Shown in pieces: positions 1 through 6,721 of a stretch of 10,987 nucleotides of DNA. Under the pieces are notes generated by a model. It was not told the DNA's origin, ran no database searches, and worked only from the letters and a program-made list of their open reading frames with translations. The number at the start of each line of letters is the position of its first letter. Position 1 is the first letter of the stretch. A program made the position numbers and the translations under genes. The stretch comes from GCA-016700035 sp964454845. GTDB lineage: Bacteria > Patescibacteriota > Saccharimonadia > CAILAD01 > GCA-016700035. The stretch is taken from assembly GCA_964454845.1 (NCBI GenBank), contig CAYVVS010000018.1:1-10987 (forward strand), in the 5' to 3' direction.

Positions 1-3000
1 AACCACACCGCAACCACTCCACCTATAGCCGTAGTGCAAGTGGTGGTGCCTGGTTTTGCTGTCACCACACCAGCTACCCGATTAGAATCAGCAGTTGTCG
101 TACGTGCCACGGTGCTAGCAGCACTAAAAATTACTACGTCATTTACCTGCTCCGTAGCAGTACAAGTAAAGTCACGGGTAATCGCATTGCGAACCTGGCC
201 AGTACCTCCAAGCTTAATATCAAAGCTGGCGCCGGCGCTCCCTAATGAAATTTTGTTATTGGTAGTATCAAACACTAGCTGATTTGCCCCAACGGGGTTC
301 TGAATGATAAAAGCTGCTGATGTATTCACTTGGGTGCGAAACGTAGCTGCACCACCATCGGCAATCGTAAAGACATTTGTGCTGCCCGCAGATGAGTCAA
401 CGACCTGGAATAGATTATTAGCAACACTTGATGACACTGTAAGCGCAGCAGTCGCAGTTGCCGTACCAACCGATACGGCACGGTTTGCGGCATCAACGTT
501 AAACAGTACATTCCCACTTGCATCTTGTACTTGTAATGTCTGGGTGCTCGCGGCACTAGCAGCCCGAAATGCCGCATCCCCCTGAACCTGCAATAAATTG
601 CGAACCGTTGCGCCACCAGCCAAAGTAGCATTACCCGATACCGTAAGCTGACCGGCCGCTGAAACATTGCCCGCATACACCGAGCCACCACTCTCGCCTG
701 ATCCATTCGCGAGTGTGCCGTTAGAAATGCCAATTAAATCAAGCGTTCCTCCCAGCTGCACGCGCGGCGCAGTCATAGAATAAGCACTCGCGAGTGTGCT
801 TCCATTAAACTCTCCAGATACGAAATACACATAGCCGTTCCAGACTGTAGCTGCTACCCTATCTAAAGATTCAGTTAATGGTGTTGCCGATGTAGACCAA
901 CTTGTAATTGTGCCATCCGAATTGAGCCGCGCGTAAAACAGGCTTGTCGTATCATTCCCACCCGCATAGTAGATATAGCCATTCAACACAAATGCCGAAC
1001 CTTGATACCTACTGGCGGGCAGGCTAGCAGTAGTAACACCCGTACCGAGACTGCCATCGCTATTTACTTGAAAAGTATAGACAGAACTTTGCGCAACAAA
1101 GGAACCATCATGCCCGCCCATCACGACCAAATAGCCATTCACTGCGACCATCTGCGAATAGTGACGAGTGACTGAACCAGGAAGAGTTGCAGCTAAAGAA
1201 AACGCCTCTAAAGAACCACTAGCATTGATTTTTGCTCGATAAATTTGGTTATGGTTTGACCCACCTCCAGTAGCGATATACAGATAGCCGTTGACCGCCA
1301 CCATATTCCCAGAAGGATGAATGTCATTATTTGGAAGCGTCACTGAACTTGTCGTCCAACTTGCAATCGAGCCATCAGCACCCGGCCTAGCGTAATACAC
1401 ATTATTTCGACCATAATGAGCAGCATAAATGTAGCCATTATAGGTGGCTGCACCGGTATTCTGACTGGCCGTTGGCAATAAGGCTGTAGTAGTCCAATTA
1501 GAGCCGGATACCGAACCGTCTCCATAGAGTAATGAATATTTTACTATATCACTATCTAATCCTCCTCCTGTCTGGCCGCCTAGCTGGTATATATAGCCAT
1601 TGAGCGACACCGTAGCTCCACCAGCTCGAGAGGTACCTGTATATCCTCGATAGGTCCAAGATCCAAGTTCGCCAATTAGCGACCCATTGAAGGTCATACT
1701 TGGGGTCGAGTTAGTCGCGCTATTGCCCGTAGCTATCTGCAGTACGTTCGCTCCGCTCGAGTTTTTCACCTGCACTGCGCTAGTAGTGTTTGTTGATGGC
1801 TGGATCAATACTTCGCCGCTAGAACCAACCGTAAAGACATTCACGGAAGATTTTTTGATTTCAAGTGAATTCCCCGAACCAAAATTATCAATAATTTGAC
1901 CAACTTTGGTGCCATCTGTAGAGATACCAAGTTGTGCTGCCAAGCTCCCCCCACCCAAGTTCACCCGGTTATTTTGAGTGTCTACCTGCAAGATACTATT
2001 TGAGCTAGCGTCTTGAATCCGAAAAGCAGTCGTAGAATTTGTGCCGTTCATAAAGGCAGCCTGACCAGTTGAGGAAATAAGAATACTGGTTGAAGCCGTG
2101 GCCAAATTCAGTAAATTGCCCGTTCCGGCAGAGTTCACGACCAAACCGTTCTGTGTACCGCTAGCCTCCACGCGCAAAACACCAGAACCGGCAGTGCCAT
2201 TATCGCCAATTGTAGTCTGATTCGTACTAGTATCCACTGCCAAAGCCTGTGTTGCACCGTCATCCCGGTAAACCGTTAATGCCACTGTATTTGCACTCGG
2301 CTGAATAGTGAGCTCACCCTGAGCAGTAAGGGCCAGCAATGCAGCGCCACTACTATTTTCAACCGTGAGCAAATCCGCAACTTGGCCGGCGGCACCACGA
2401 ATTCTGGCAGCAATATTGCTTGCATTTGCCGACTGAATTGCGAAGTTAGCTGTCTGCATGGCCGTTCCGTTTTGGATGTAATCCCCAGAACCACCAGCCA
2501 CCAAACAGCCCGTTGAAGTACAAATTTGTGTGCCACCGATACGATATGAGGAGCTGGCAGAGACATTGACATCACCATTCACATCAAGGGCGTAGCTTGG
2601 TGCCACAGCTACTCCATAGCCAATACCTACCCGTCCATTTTGTGTATCAACCCGCAAAACATCTGTTGTTGCGGCTGCGTTCTGAACTCTCAAAGCAGTT
2701 GTTGTTGATCCGGGGCGGAAGAGTGAGGTACCCCAAACTGATGTATTCCCATTTGGGCCAACCGCAAAAACTGGCGAGCCAGCTGAATCCTCCAGCTGTA
2801 ACAGATTGGCTGTCTGACCAACTGCGCCACGAATCCTTGCCGTAATATCCGATGTGCTTGCGGATGAAATAAAGAAGTTTGCCGAAGCCTGTAAACTAGC
2901 CGAGTTTTGGATATAATCTGACGAACCCGCTGATGCTGCACAGCCTCCAGATGTACAAATAGCCACACCCCCAATACGGAAAGCACTACCAGAAGCAATA

Positions 3001-4187
3001 TTAATATCACCATTCACATCAAGGGTGTAGTTCGGTGCAACACCCGTTCCAAAGCCAATGCCAACTCGATTATTACTACTATCAAGCCGCAAAACGTCTA
3101 TATTCGCAGCCGCATTCTGGACGCGAAACACGCCCGTAGAGTCTGCACTTGGAGTGAAAATATTCTGACCATTTTTGAGAGCTACATTGCTGTTTAGACG
3201 CGCATCGTTCACGGTTCCACCCGATAGCGCAGAGGCATTTAAGTCAGTGAGCTGGGAAGCATTCACCGCTGGAAGCTGCCCTAAGCCGTTGAGCTGTACA
3301 AGCTGCCCGGCCCCATTAAAAGTATTGCCCTGCATGGTTACGACAGAGCTATCAATGTCGATATTCACGATTGGTGTGGTACCGCCGCCAACAAGGCCCG
3401 CTCCAACAACAATCTCACCGATACCCCCACCTGCAGTAAGTGAAGAGATAGTGATCGTGTTGCCGGCTGCAGTAACTGTCACGTTAGTGCCGGCAACAAT
3501 GTCGATGTTACCCCCGTCGTTTACAATGCCATTAATCGAAGAGACAATGTTTGGCTGAATTTCACTTGCTTCAATCGTCTGTCCAAGTAGACTCACTTCT
3601 GGACTCAAGCGTGCATTAGCCAGCGTACCGGTCGTTATATTCGCGGCATTCAAGCCCGTTAGCCCGGCGCCAGAGCCAACAAAATTACCGGCGCCAAACG
3701 TTCCTGAGATGTTTACATTTCCCGCTTGTGGGGTACCCGGAAATGTGTCTTGAATGCTCACTTTATTGGTCAGAGTCTCGCCAAGATTTGCAATTGCCTC
3801 ATCCGAAAGCGACAAAATTCCAGCGATAGTCACATCACCATTCACGGCGAGTTCGGAAGCACCATTAGGCACAGCCAGAGATGTCGCAGCTTTCTCCAGC
3901 CCCAAGCTAGAAACCGGATAACTATCCACATTTTTGGCCTGTTCTCCCGAGAGAGAGGTGCGCATAAAATACAGTACTGCTCCAGCCAAGCCCAAAATCA
4001 AAACTACTACGATTGCAAAAGTGGTTTTACTCGTCAAAAAGCGCCTTCTGGGCCTAGCTGGCGCTTGAGCACTACTTTTACCGGTACTCAAACTCACAAA
4101 CTCAGTAACTTCTGAACTTGTTCGCTTATTGAGACTGGCCTCTGTAGCTATTCCACTATCAGTGCTATCGGGTTGGCTTGGCTGCAT
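1..4187 (-). CDS. Giant type II membrane-anchored fibre-like surface protein with kelch-type propeller (3' end outside window)
   Basis: I translated this frame from the ATG at 4187 to base 1: 1,395 codons without a stop, so the C-terminus lies outside the window. Residues 1-53 are polar and end in an RPRRR patch; residues 57-75 form one hydrophobic helix without a cleavage site, giving a cytoplasmic N-terminus and a huge exterior part. Next come low-charge, Asn/Thr/Ser/Gly-rich beta segments typical of phage tail fibres and Patescibacteria surface fibres (GAGLTGLNAANI, TLDVNGDINI, NNRVGIG). Two about 145-residue repeats (about 340-629) each carry a C-x4-C pair (C411/C416 and C556/C561). Six kelch-like repeats fill 842-1138, then more fibre segments. 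The visible end (about 1335-1395) resembles the exported domain of the c-like protein at 9176-10009. GGGAG lies just before the ATG. A role in attachment or host-cell contact is inference; ligand unknown. Confidence 0.88.
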   Translation of the reverse strand, partial: MQPSQPDSTDSGIATEASLNKRTSSEVTEFVSLSTGKSSAQAPARPRRRFLTSKTTFAIVVVLILGLAGAVLYFMRTSLSGEQAKNVDSYPVSSLGLEKAATSLAVPNGASELAVNGDVTIAGILSLSDEAIANLGETLTNKVSIQDTFPGTPQAGNVNISGTFGAGNFVGSGAGLTGLNAANITTGTLANARLSPEVSLLGQTIEASEIQPNIVSSINGIVNDGGNIDIVAGTNVTVTAAGNTITISSLTAGGGIGEIVVGAGLVGGGTTPIVNIDIDSSVVTMQGNTFNGAGQLVQLNGLGQLPAVNASQLTDLNASALSGGTVNDARLNSNVALKNGQNIFTPSADSTGVFRVQNAAANIDVLRLDSSNNRVGIGFGTGVAPNYTLDVNGDINIASGSAFRIGGVAICTSGGCAASAGSSDYIQNSASLQASANFFISSASTSDITARIRGAVGQTANLLQLEDSAGSPVFAVGPNGNTSVWGTSLFRPGSTTTALRVQNAAATTDVLRVDTQNGRVGIGYGVAVAPSYALDVNGDVNVSASSSYRIGGTQICTSTGCLVAGGSGDYIQNGTAMQTANFAIQSANASNIAARIRGAAGQVADLLTVENSSGAALLALTAQGELTIQPSANTVALTVYRDDGATQALAVDTSTNQTTIGDNGTAGSGVLRVEASGTQNGLVVNSAGTGNLLNLATASTSILISSTGQAAFMNGTNSTTAFRIQDASSNSILQVDTQNNRVNLGGGSLAAQLGISTDGTKVGQIIDNFGSGNSLEIKKSSVNVFTVGSSGEVLIQPSTNTTSAVQVKNSSGANVLQIATGNSATNSTPSMTFNGSLIGELGSWTYRGYTGTSRAGGATVSLNGYIYQLGGQTGGGLDSDIVKYSLLYGDGSVSGSNWTTTALLPTASQNTGAATYNGYIYAAHYGRNNVYYARPGADGSIASWTTSSVTLPNNDIHPSGNMVAVNGYLYIATGGGSNHNQIYRAKINASGSLEAFSLAATLPGSVTRHYSQMVAVNGYLVVMGGHDGSFVAQSSVYTFQVNSDGSLGTGVTTASLPASRYQGSAFVLNGYIYYAGGNDTTSLFYARLNSDGTITSWSTSATPLTESLDRVAATVWNGYVYFVSGEFNGSTLASAYSMTAPRVQLGGTLDLIGISNGTLANGSGESGGSVYAGNVSAAGQLTVSGNATLAGGATVRNLLQVQGDAAFRAASAASTQTLQVQDASGNVLFNVDAANRAVSVGTATATAALTVSSSVANNLFQVVDSSAGSTNVFTIADGGAATFRTQVNTSAAFIIQNPVGANQLVFDTTNNKISLGSAGASFDIKLGGTGQVRNAITRDFTCTATEQVNDVVIFSAASTVARTTTADSNRVAGVVTAKPGTTTCTTAIGGVVAVW
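774..1664 (-). repeat. Six kelch-like repeats, predicted beta-propeller inside the surface protein
   Basis: Within the giant surface protein, an NGY[ILV] motif recurs at residues 863, 917, 966, 1017, 1069 and 1117, a spacing of 48-54 residues. Most copies continue into a glycine doublet (for example YQLGG, VVMGG, YYAGG). Between copies there is a second recurring element of the form Y, four residues, then a DG[ST][IL] turn followed by a Trp or other bulky residue, as in NSDGTITSW. This is the pattern of kelch-type beta-propeller blades. Six repeats would close a six-bladed propeller of about 300 residues. Propellers of this class usually bind proteins or glycans, or are sialate-handling enzymes; no catalytic residues can be assigned here. 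Confidence 0.75.
2301..3170 (-). repeat. Tandem pair of about 435-nt repeats encoding fibre modules with C-x4-C pairs
   Basis: Two consecutive segments of the surface protein are clearly related. Copy 1 spans about 3170-2736 and copy 2 about 2735-2301. Anchors at equivalent positions include RVQNAAA (GTC codon at 3122 and GTT codon at 2687, exactly 435 nt apart), VLR-D, RVGIG-G, APxYxLDVNGD, RIGG, ICTSxGC, DYIQN and ARIRGA-GQ. After DYIQN the offset becomes 432 nt because of a one-codon indel. A third, partial relative begins with FRIQDASSNSILQVD near residue 724. The copies have diverged at many third positions, so this is an old duplication and not recent slippage. Confidence 0.8.
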
Positions 4188-4199
4188 GACTCCCACATC

Positions 4200-4233
4200 A
4201 AAAATATTTCACAAACACACTTCTTGTGCTTGT
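4200..4233 (-). terminator. Hairpin plus T-run in the leader of the surface-protein gene; possible terminator or attenuator
   Basis: On the minus strand, ACAAGCACA (4233-4225) can pair with TGTGTTTGT (4219-4211) around a 5-nt loop, a 9-bp stem with one G-U pair. GAAATA follows, then TTTTT at 4204-4200. It sits after epsilon and before the surface-protein start, so it could end the ATPase operon transcript or attenuate the downstream gene. The stem is A/T-rich and the T-run begins 6 nt after it, so it would be a weak terminator. Confidence 0.4.
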
Positions 4234-4267
4234 ATCATTTTACCTGGCCAACAGATATAAGCACAAG
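4223..4267 (-). repeat. 14-bp inverted repeat overlapping the candidate promoter
   Basis: On the minus strand CTTGTGCTTATATC (4267-4254) and GATACAAGCACAAG (4236-4223) are complementary at 13 of 14 positions, separated by 17 nt. The repeat brackets the candidate -10 element, so it could be an operator. In a read-through transcript from the ATPase operon it would form a hairpin whose 3' arm contains the 5' arm of the hairpin at 4211-4233, so the two structures exclude each other. Confidence 0.55.
4237..4266 (-). promoter_or_regulatory. Candidate sigma70-type promoter for the surface-protein gene
   Basis: Minus strand TTGTGC (4266-4261) as -35 (4 of 6 consensus bases), an 18-nt spacer, and TAAAAT (4242-4237) as -10 (5 of 6). 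Transcription would start near 4230, leaving a leader of about 40 nt with the small hairpin at 4233-4211. The 109-nt gap is the only sizeable break in an otherwise overlapping gene cluster, which fits a new transcription start. Prediction by eye only. Confidence 0.4.
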
Positions 4268-4296
4268 GTCTTTCCAGGAGTTATCAACAAGATTTT

Positions 4297-4563
4297 TCAG
4301 ATGTTAGCAAAAACGGTTACAACATTATCGGAAACCTTCAAAATTCCGTGCTCAATACTAAATTTTCGCGTGTCGACGGTGGTAATAACTTGCAATTCAG
4401 AAGCAACCAGCAGGGTCATGAAGTTAGTATGATCCGGCAATACGTCAAACGGCCCTAATGCATTTTGCGCCGACAAAGCTCGCGCATTGCCTTCATACAT
4501 CACCTCAAAAGGGGAAAATACTTTTACTCTCATTTGACTCAAATTATCAATTAATTCACTCAT
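4297..4563 (-). CDS. atpC: F1 ATPase epsilon-like subunit, C-terminal domain absent
   Basis: An 88-residue protein matching the N-terminal beta-sandwich domain of F-ATPase epsilon: RVKVFSPFEVMYEG (12-25) corresponds to the usual strand leading to a YEG turn, and GPFDVLPDHTNFMTLL (37-52) to the conserved G-x-(F/x)-x-(I/V)LP-x-H motif. Epsilon normally runs to about 130-140 residues with two C-terminal helices that contact beta and gamma and restrain hydrolysis. Here the protein stops after the sandwich (VVTVFANI), so that brake is missing. The start is fixed by an ATGA overlap with the beta stop. An internal Met at residue 11 would also fit family starts but has no ribosome binding site. It is the last subunit gene, followed by a 109-nt gap. 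Confidence 0.85.
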   Translation of the reverse strand: MSELIDNLSQMRVKVFSPFEVMYEGNARALSAQNALGPFDVLPDHTNFMTLLVASELQVITTVDTRKFSIEHGILKVSDNVVTVFANI

Positions 4564-5879
4564 GACGATAGAATTTCCTCAACTCCCGCAAGCATTTTTT
4601 CACGATCCACAAACTCTCCTGGAACCCCGTTGAGATCTTGGGTGACGTGCATAGACTGCGCAAAGTAGCGCTTAAGTTCTTTGGCTTTACTGTACGCTTC
4701 TCGATCAGCCATAGAGAGCTCAGATTCACCAATAATTGCAATGATATTCTGCAAACTCTCATATTTTTCGAGAATAAGCTGCACTTGTCGAGCCAACATG
4801 TAATGCCGCTCACCAACTACGTCAATCGATAATAGCGAAGATCGAGTTGCGAGCAAATCTACCGCCGGAAAAATTCCTGACTCAAAAACTTTGCGTGACA
4901 ACACAATAACGCTATCAAGTTGCTGCGAAATCTCCACCACTGCCGGGTCGGACAAATCATCTGCGGGGATATAAATTGATTGCACGCTAGTAATTGACCC
5001 ATTTTCGGTAGAGTGCAATCGTTCTTCCAGCCTATGCAGCTCAGAGAACAATGCTGGTTGATAGCCTCCCTCAGACGGGGTTTCATTCAACATGGTAGAC
5101 AGCTCATTGTTAGCCTGCACATAGCGATAAATATTATCAACAAAGAACAATACATCCGTCTTTTGTTCGTCACGCAAAAACTCAGCACTGGCAGCCGCCG
5201 TCATACCGACCAGAGAGCGCATACCAGCGTTCTCATTCATCTGCCCTAAAAACATTACCGTACTATCTAACAGCTTAGCTTTTTCTAATGTGTCGCGTAA
5301 TTCATGCCCCTCACGTATACGTTCACCAATCCCCACAAAATAGCTGGTTGCCGCCTTCGAGGCCGAAATATTATGAATAAGCTCCGTCGTGAGTACTGTC
5401 TTCCCAACGCCAGCACCACCAATAATACCAATCTTGCGACCTTTTACGAATGGAGCAAAAAAATCGATCACCTTAATGCCGGTAGTTAAAACCTCCGAGC
5501 TTGATGGACGAAAATGGGGCCGTGTAGCCTCACGATAGACTGGCACAATATCAGTTTTGGGGGCTGCTAACCCATCGATTGGTCTGCCCAATGCATCAAA
5601 AACTCGCCCGTACGCGCCCTTGCCAGTTGGTGCCGCCAAGGTATGGCCACTAGAGTATACCGGCATCCGAACAGTGAGACCCGAAGCACCCGCAATATTA
5701 ATATAGCGTGCAGTTTGTCGGTCGGTATACTCACGCCACACAAGCAAAATATCTGGCCGATCTTCCACATGTAAGAGCTCATTAGGCTTCGGACGTTCAT
5801 CGCCAAAACGCACGGTTACCACTAAACCGTTAACCGCCAAAACATGGCCAATCGACTGCACAGCTGGAGCCTTACTCAT
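4560..5879 (-). CDS. atpD: F1-like ATPase catalytic beta subunit, divergent
   Basis: A 439-residue catalytic beta-type subunit. The P-loop GGAGVGKT is at 154-161, the catalytic GER at 185-187, the Walker B region VLFFVDNIYR at 243-252, and SITSVQSIYIPADDLSDPA at 295-313. Nucleotide binding and hydrolysis should therefore be intact. Yet regions almost invariant in proton-pumping beta are changed: MNEPPGARARVALTGLT-like is MNENAGMRSLVGMTAAA; the GRIPSAVGYQPTLATEMG-like stretch is NETPSEGGYQPALFSELH; the adenine-pocket Tyr is Phe (IFPAVD, F337); DPLDSTSR-like is DLLATRSS; and DELSEED is SELSMAD (386-392). It is also 20-40 residues short. The start has GAGGT about 5 nt upstream and an ATGA overlap with gamma. 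I read it as an F1-like ATPase beta of a specialised type and not a housekeeping AtpD, though the family label is safe. Confidence 0.95.
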   Translation of the reverse strand: MSKAPAVQSIGHVLAVNGLVVTVRFGDERPKPNELLHVEDRPDILLVWREYTDRQTARYINIAGASGLTVRMPVYSSGHTLAAPTGKGAYGRVFDALGRPIDGLAAPKTDIVPVYREATRPHFRPSSSEVLTTGIKVIDFFAPFVKGRKIGIIGGAGVGKTVLTTELIHNISASKAATSYFVGIGERIREGHELRDTLEKAKLLDSTVMFLGQMNENAGMRSLVGMTAAASAEFLRDEQKTDVLFFVDNIYRYVQANNELSTMLNETPSEGGYQPALFSELHRLEERLHSTENGSITSVQSIYIPADDLSDPAVVEISQQLDSVIVLSRKVFESGIFPAVDLLATRSSLLSIDVVGERHYMLARQVQLILEKYESLQNIIAIIGESELSMADREAYSKAKELKRYFAQSMHVTQDLNGVPGEFVDREKMLAGVEEILSS

Positions 5880-6721
5880 TTTAGACCTCGCATGGCGTAT
5901 ACAATTTCATGGGCCGCTTCGTCTCGCTCGCGCCGGCGCGCTGAGAGATATTGCATGTGTGCTTCACCTTGTGCATCATGGGCTCGAGTTCGTGCTGTAA
6001 GCATCGCTGTAAAGCGGGCGGCAAACTGGGCCAGCTGCGATTCAAAAATCAATTGTGTCATCGTAATATTCAGCATAACATTTTCGAGGTATTCGATGAC
6101 CTCATCTACCGTTGGCTCGAATAAATACTCACTCGCTAACATAATATTATCGGCCGCCAGTTGCATATTTGGGTCACTATTTTTCTCCAATGTTTGTGTT
6201 TCCAGCACCAACTCAATACGATTAGGCTTTTGCAATGTTAGCGTCTGAAACTCCTGGTAATACACGAAAGTACGTCGATACTGCTGTGCCATCAAAACAA
6301 TCGGACTAGTATCGATTGGCCGTGTGATATCTGGCTGCCCAAAACTTCTCGCTAGCTCCACGCCTCGAGCCTTCAAAAGCGCCGCGCCACGGGCACCAAT
6401 TGTAACCACATCTGTCGTTGCAGACACATAGTCCTGCATTACGCGACTTACTATCTCGTCATCAATCACGCCGCTTAAACCGCCAGTCGAAGTAATAACA
6501 ATATATAAATCTTTCGGGTATTGCGGCCTACGAGGTGTATCTTTTTCCACTCGCAAACTCAAATAGATTGCATACAGCTCCTGAAAAAAACTCTTTGAGA
6601 GCAGCACTCGGTCCTTAATCTGACGTATTCGATAACTGGCTATCCCTTCTAGCGCACCCGAAAGCTCACCTATCACTTTATATTGCTCAAACTCACGCAA
6701 TATGTCTTTTGAGCTACTCAC
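5876..6721 (-). CDS. atpG: F1-like ATPase central-shaft gamma subunit
   Basis: A 281-residue gamma homologue. Gamma forms the rotating coiled-coil shaft inside the alpha3beta3 ring. The N-terminal helix spans about 5-57, the central alpha/beta domain contains DLYIVITSTGGLSGVIDDEI (71-90), matching the usual GLxGxxN motif although the Asn is Asp, and the C-terminal helix runs from about 205 to 280. FEPTVDEVIEYLE (201-213) matches the family YEPSPEEVL element and ESQLAQFAARFTAM (227-240) the ESxxSEHAARMxAM element. Translation starts at GTG (6721), overlapping the alpha stop as GTGA, with AAGG about 7 nt upstream. The N-terminal helix lacks the usual KIT-AM-MV-ASK-R pattern in recognisable form, so it is divergent like its neighbours. 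Confidence 0.92.
   Translation of the reverse strand: MSSSKDILREFEQYKVIGELSGALEGIASYRIRQIKDRVLLSKSFFQELYAIYLSLRVEKDTPRRPQYPKDLYIVITSTGGLSGVIDDEIVSRVMQDYVSATTDVVTIGARGAALLKARGVELARSFGQPDITRPIDTSPIVLMAQQYRRTFVYYQEFQTLTLQKPNRIELVLETQTLEKNSDPNMQLAADNIMLASEYLFEPTVDEVIEYLENVMLNITMTQLIFESQLAQFAARFTAMLTARTRAHDAQGEAHMQYLSARRRERDEAAHEIVYAMRGLK

Noticed and set aside
707..799. 12-nt direct repeat TCGCGAGTGTGC at 707-718 and 788-799, the second inside the perfect palindrome CACTCGCGAGTG (785-796)
   Set aside because: Both copies encode the similar peptides TLAS/TLAN in frame in the surface protein, so the repeat is most simply explained by coding; no other feature supports a binding site.
1..4187. Several open frames of 60-135 codons on both strands across this stretch that could be separate small genes
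   Set aside because: They lie in other frames of the single continuous minus-strand surface-protein frame, which I translated fully without a stop; their products are low-complexity and lack ribosome binding sites.
5844..6248. 134-codon plus-strand frame across the beta/gamma junction
   Set aside because: Antisense to well-recognised beta and gamma genes.
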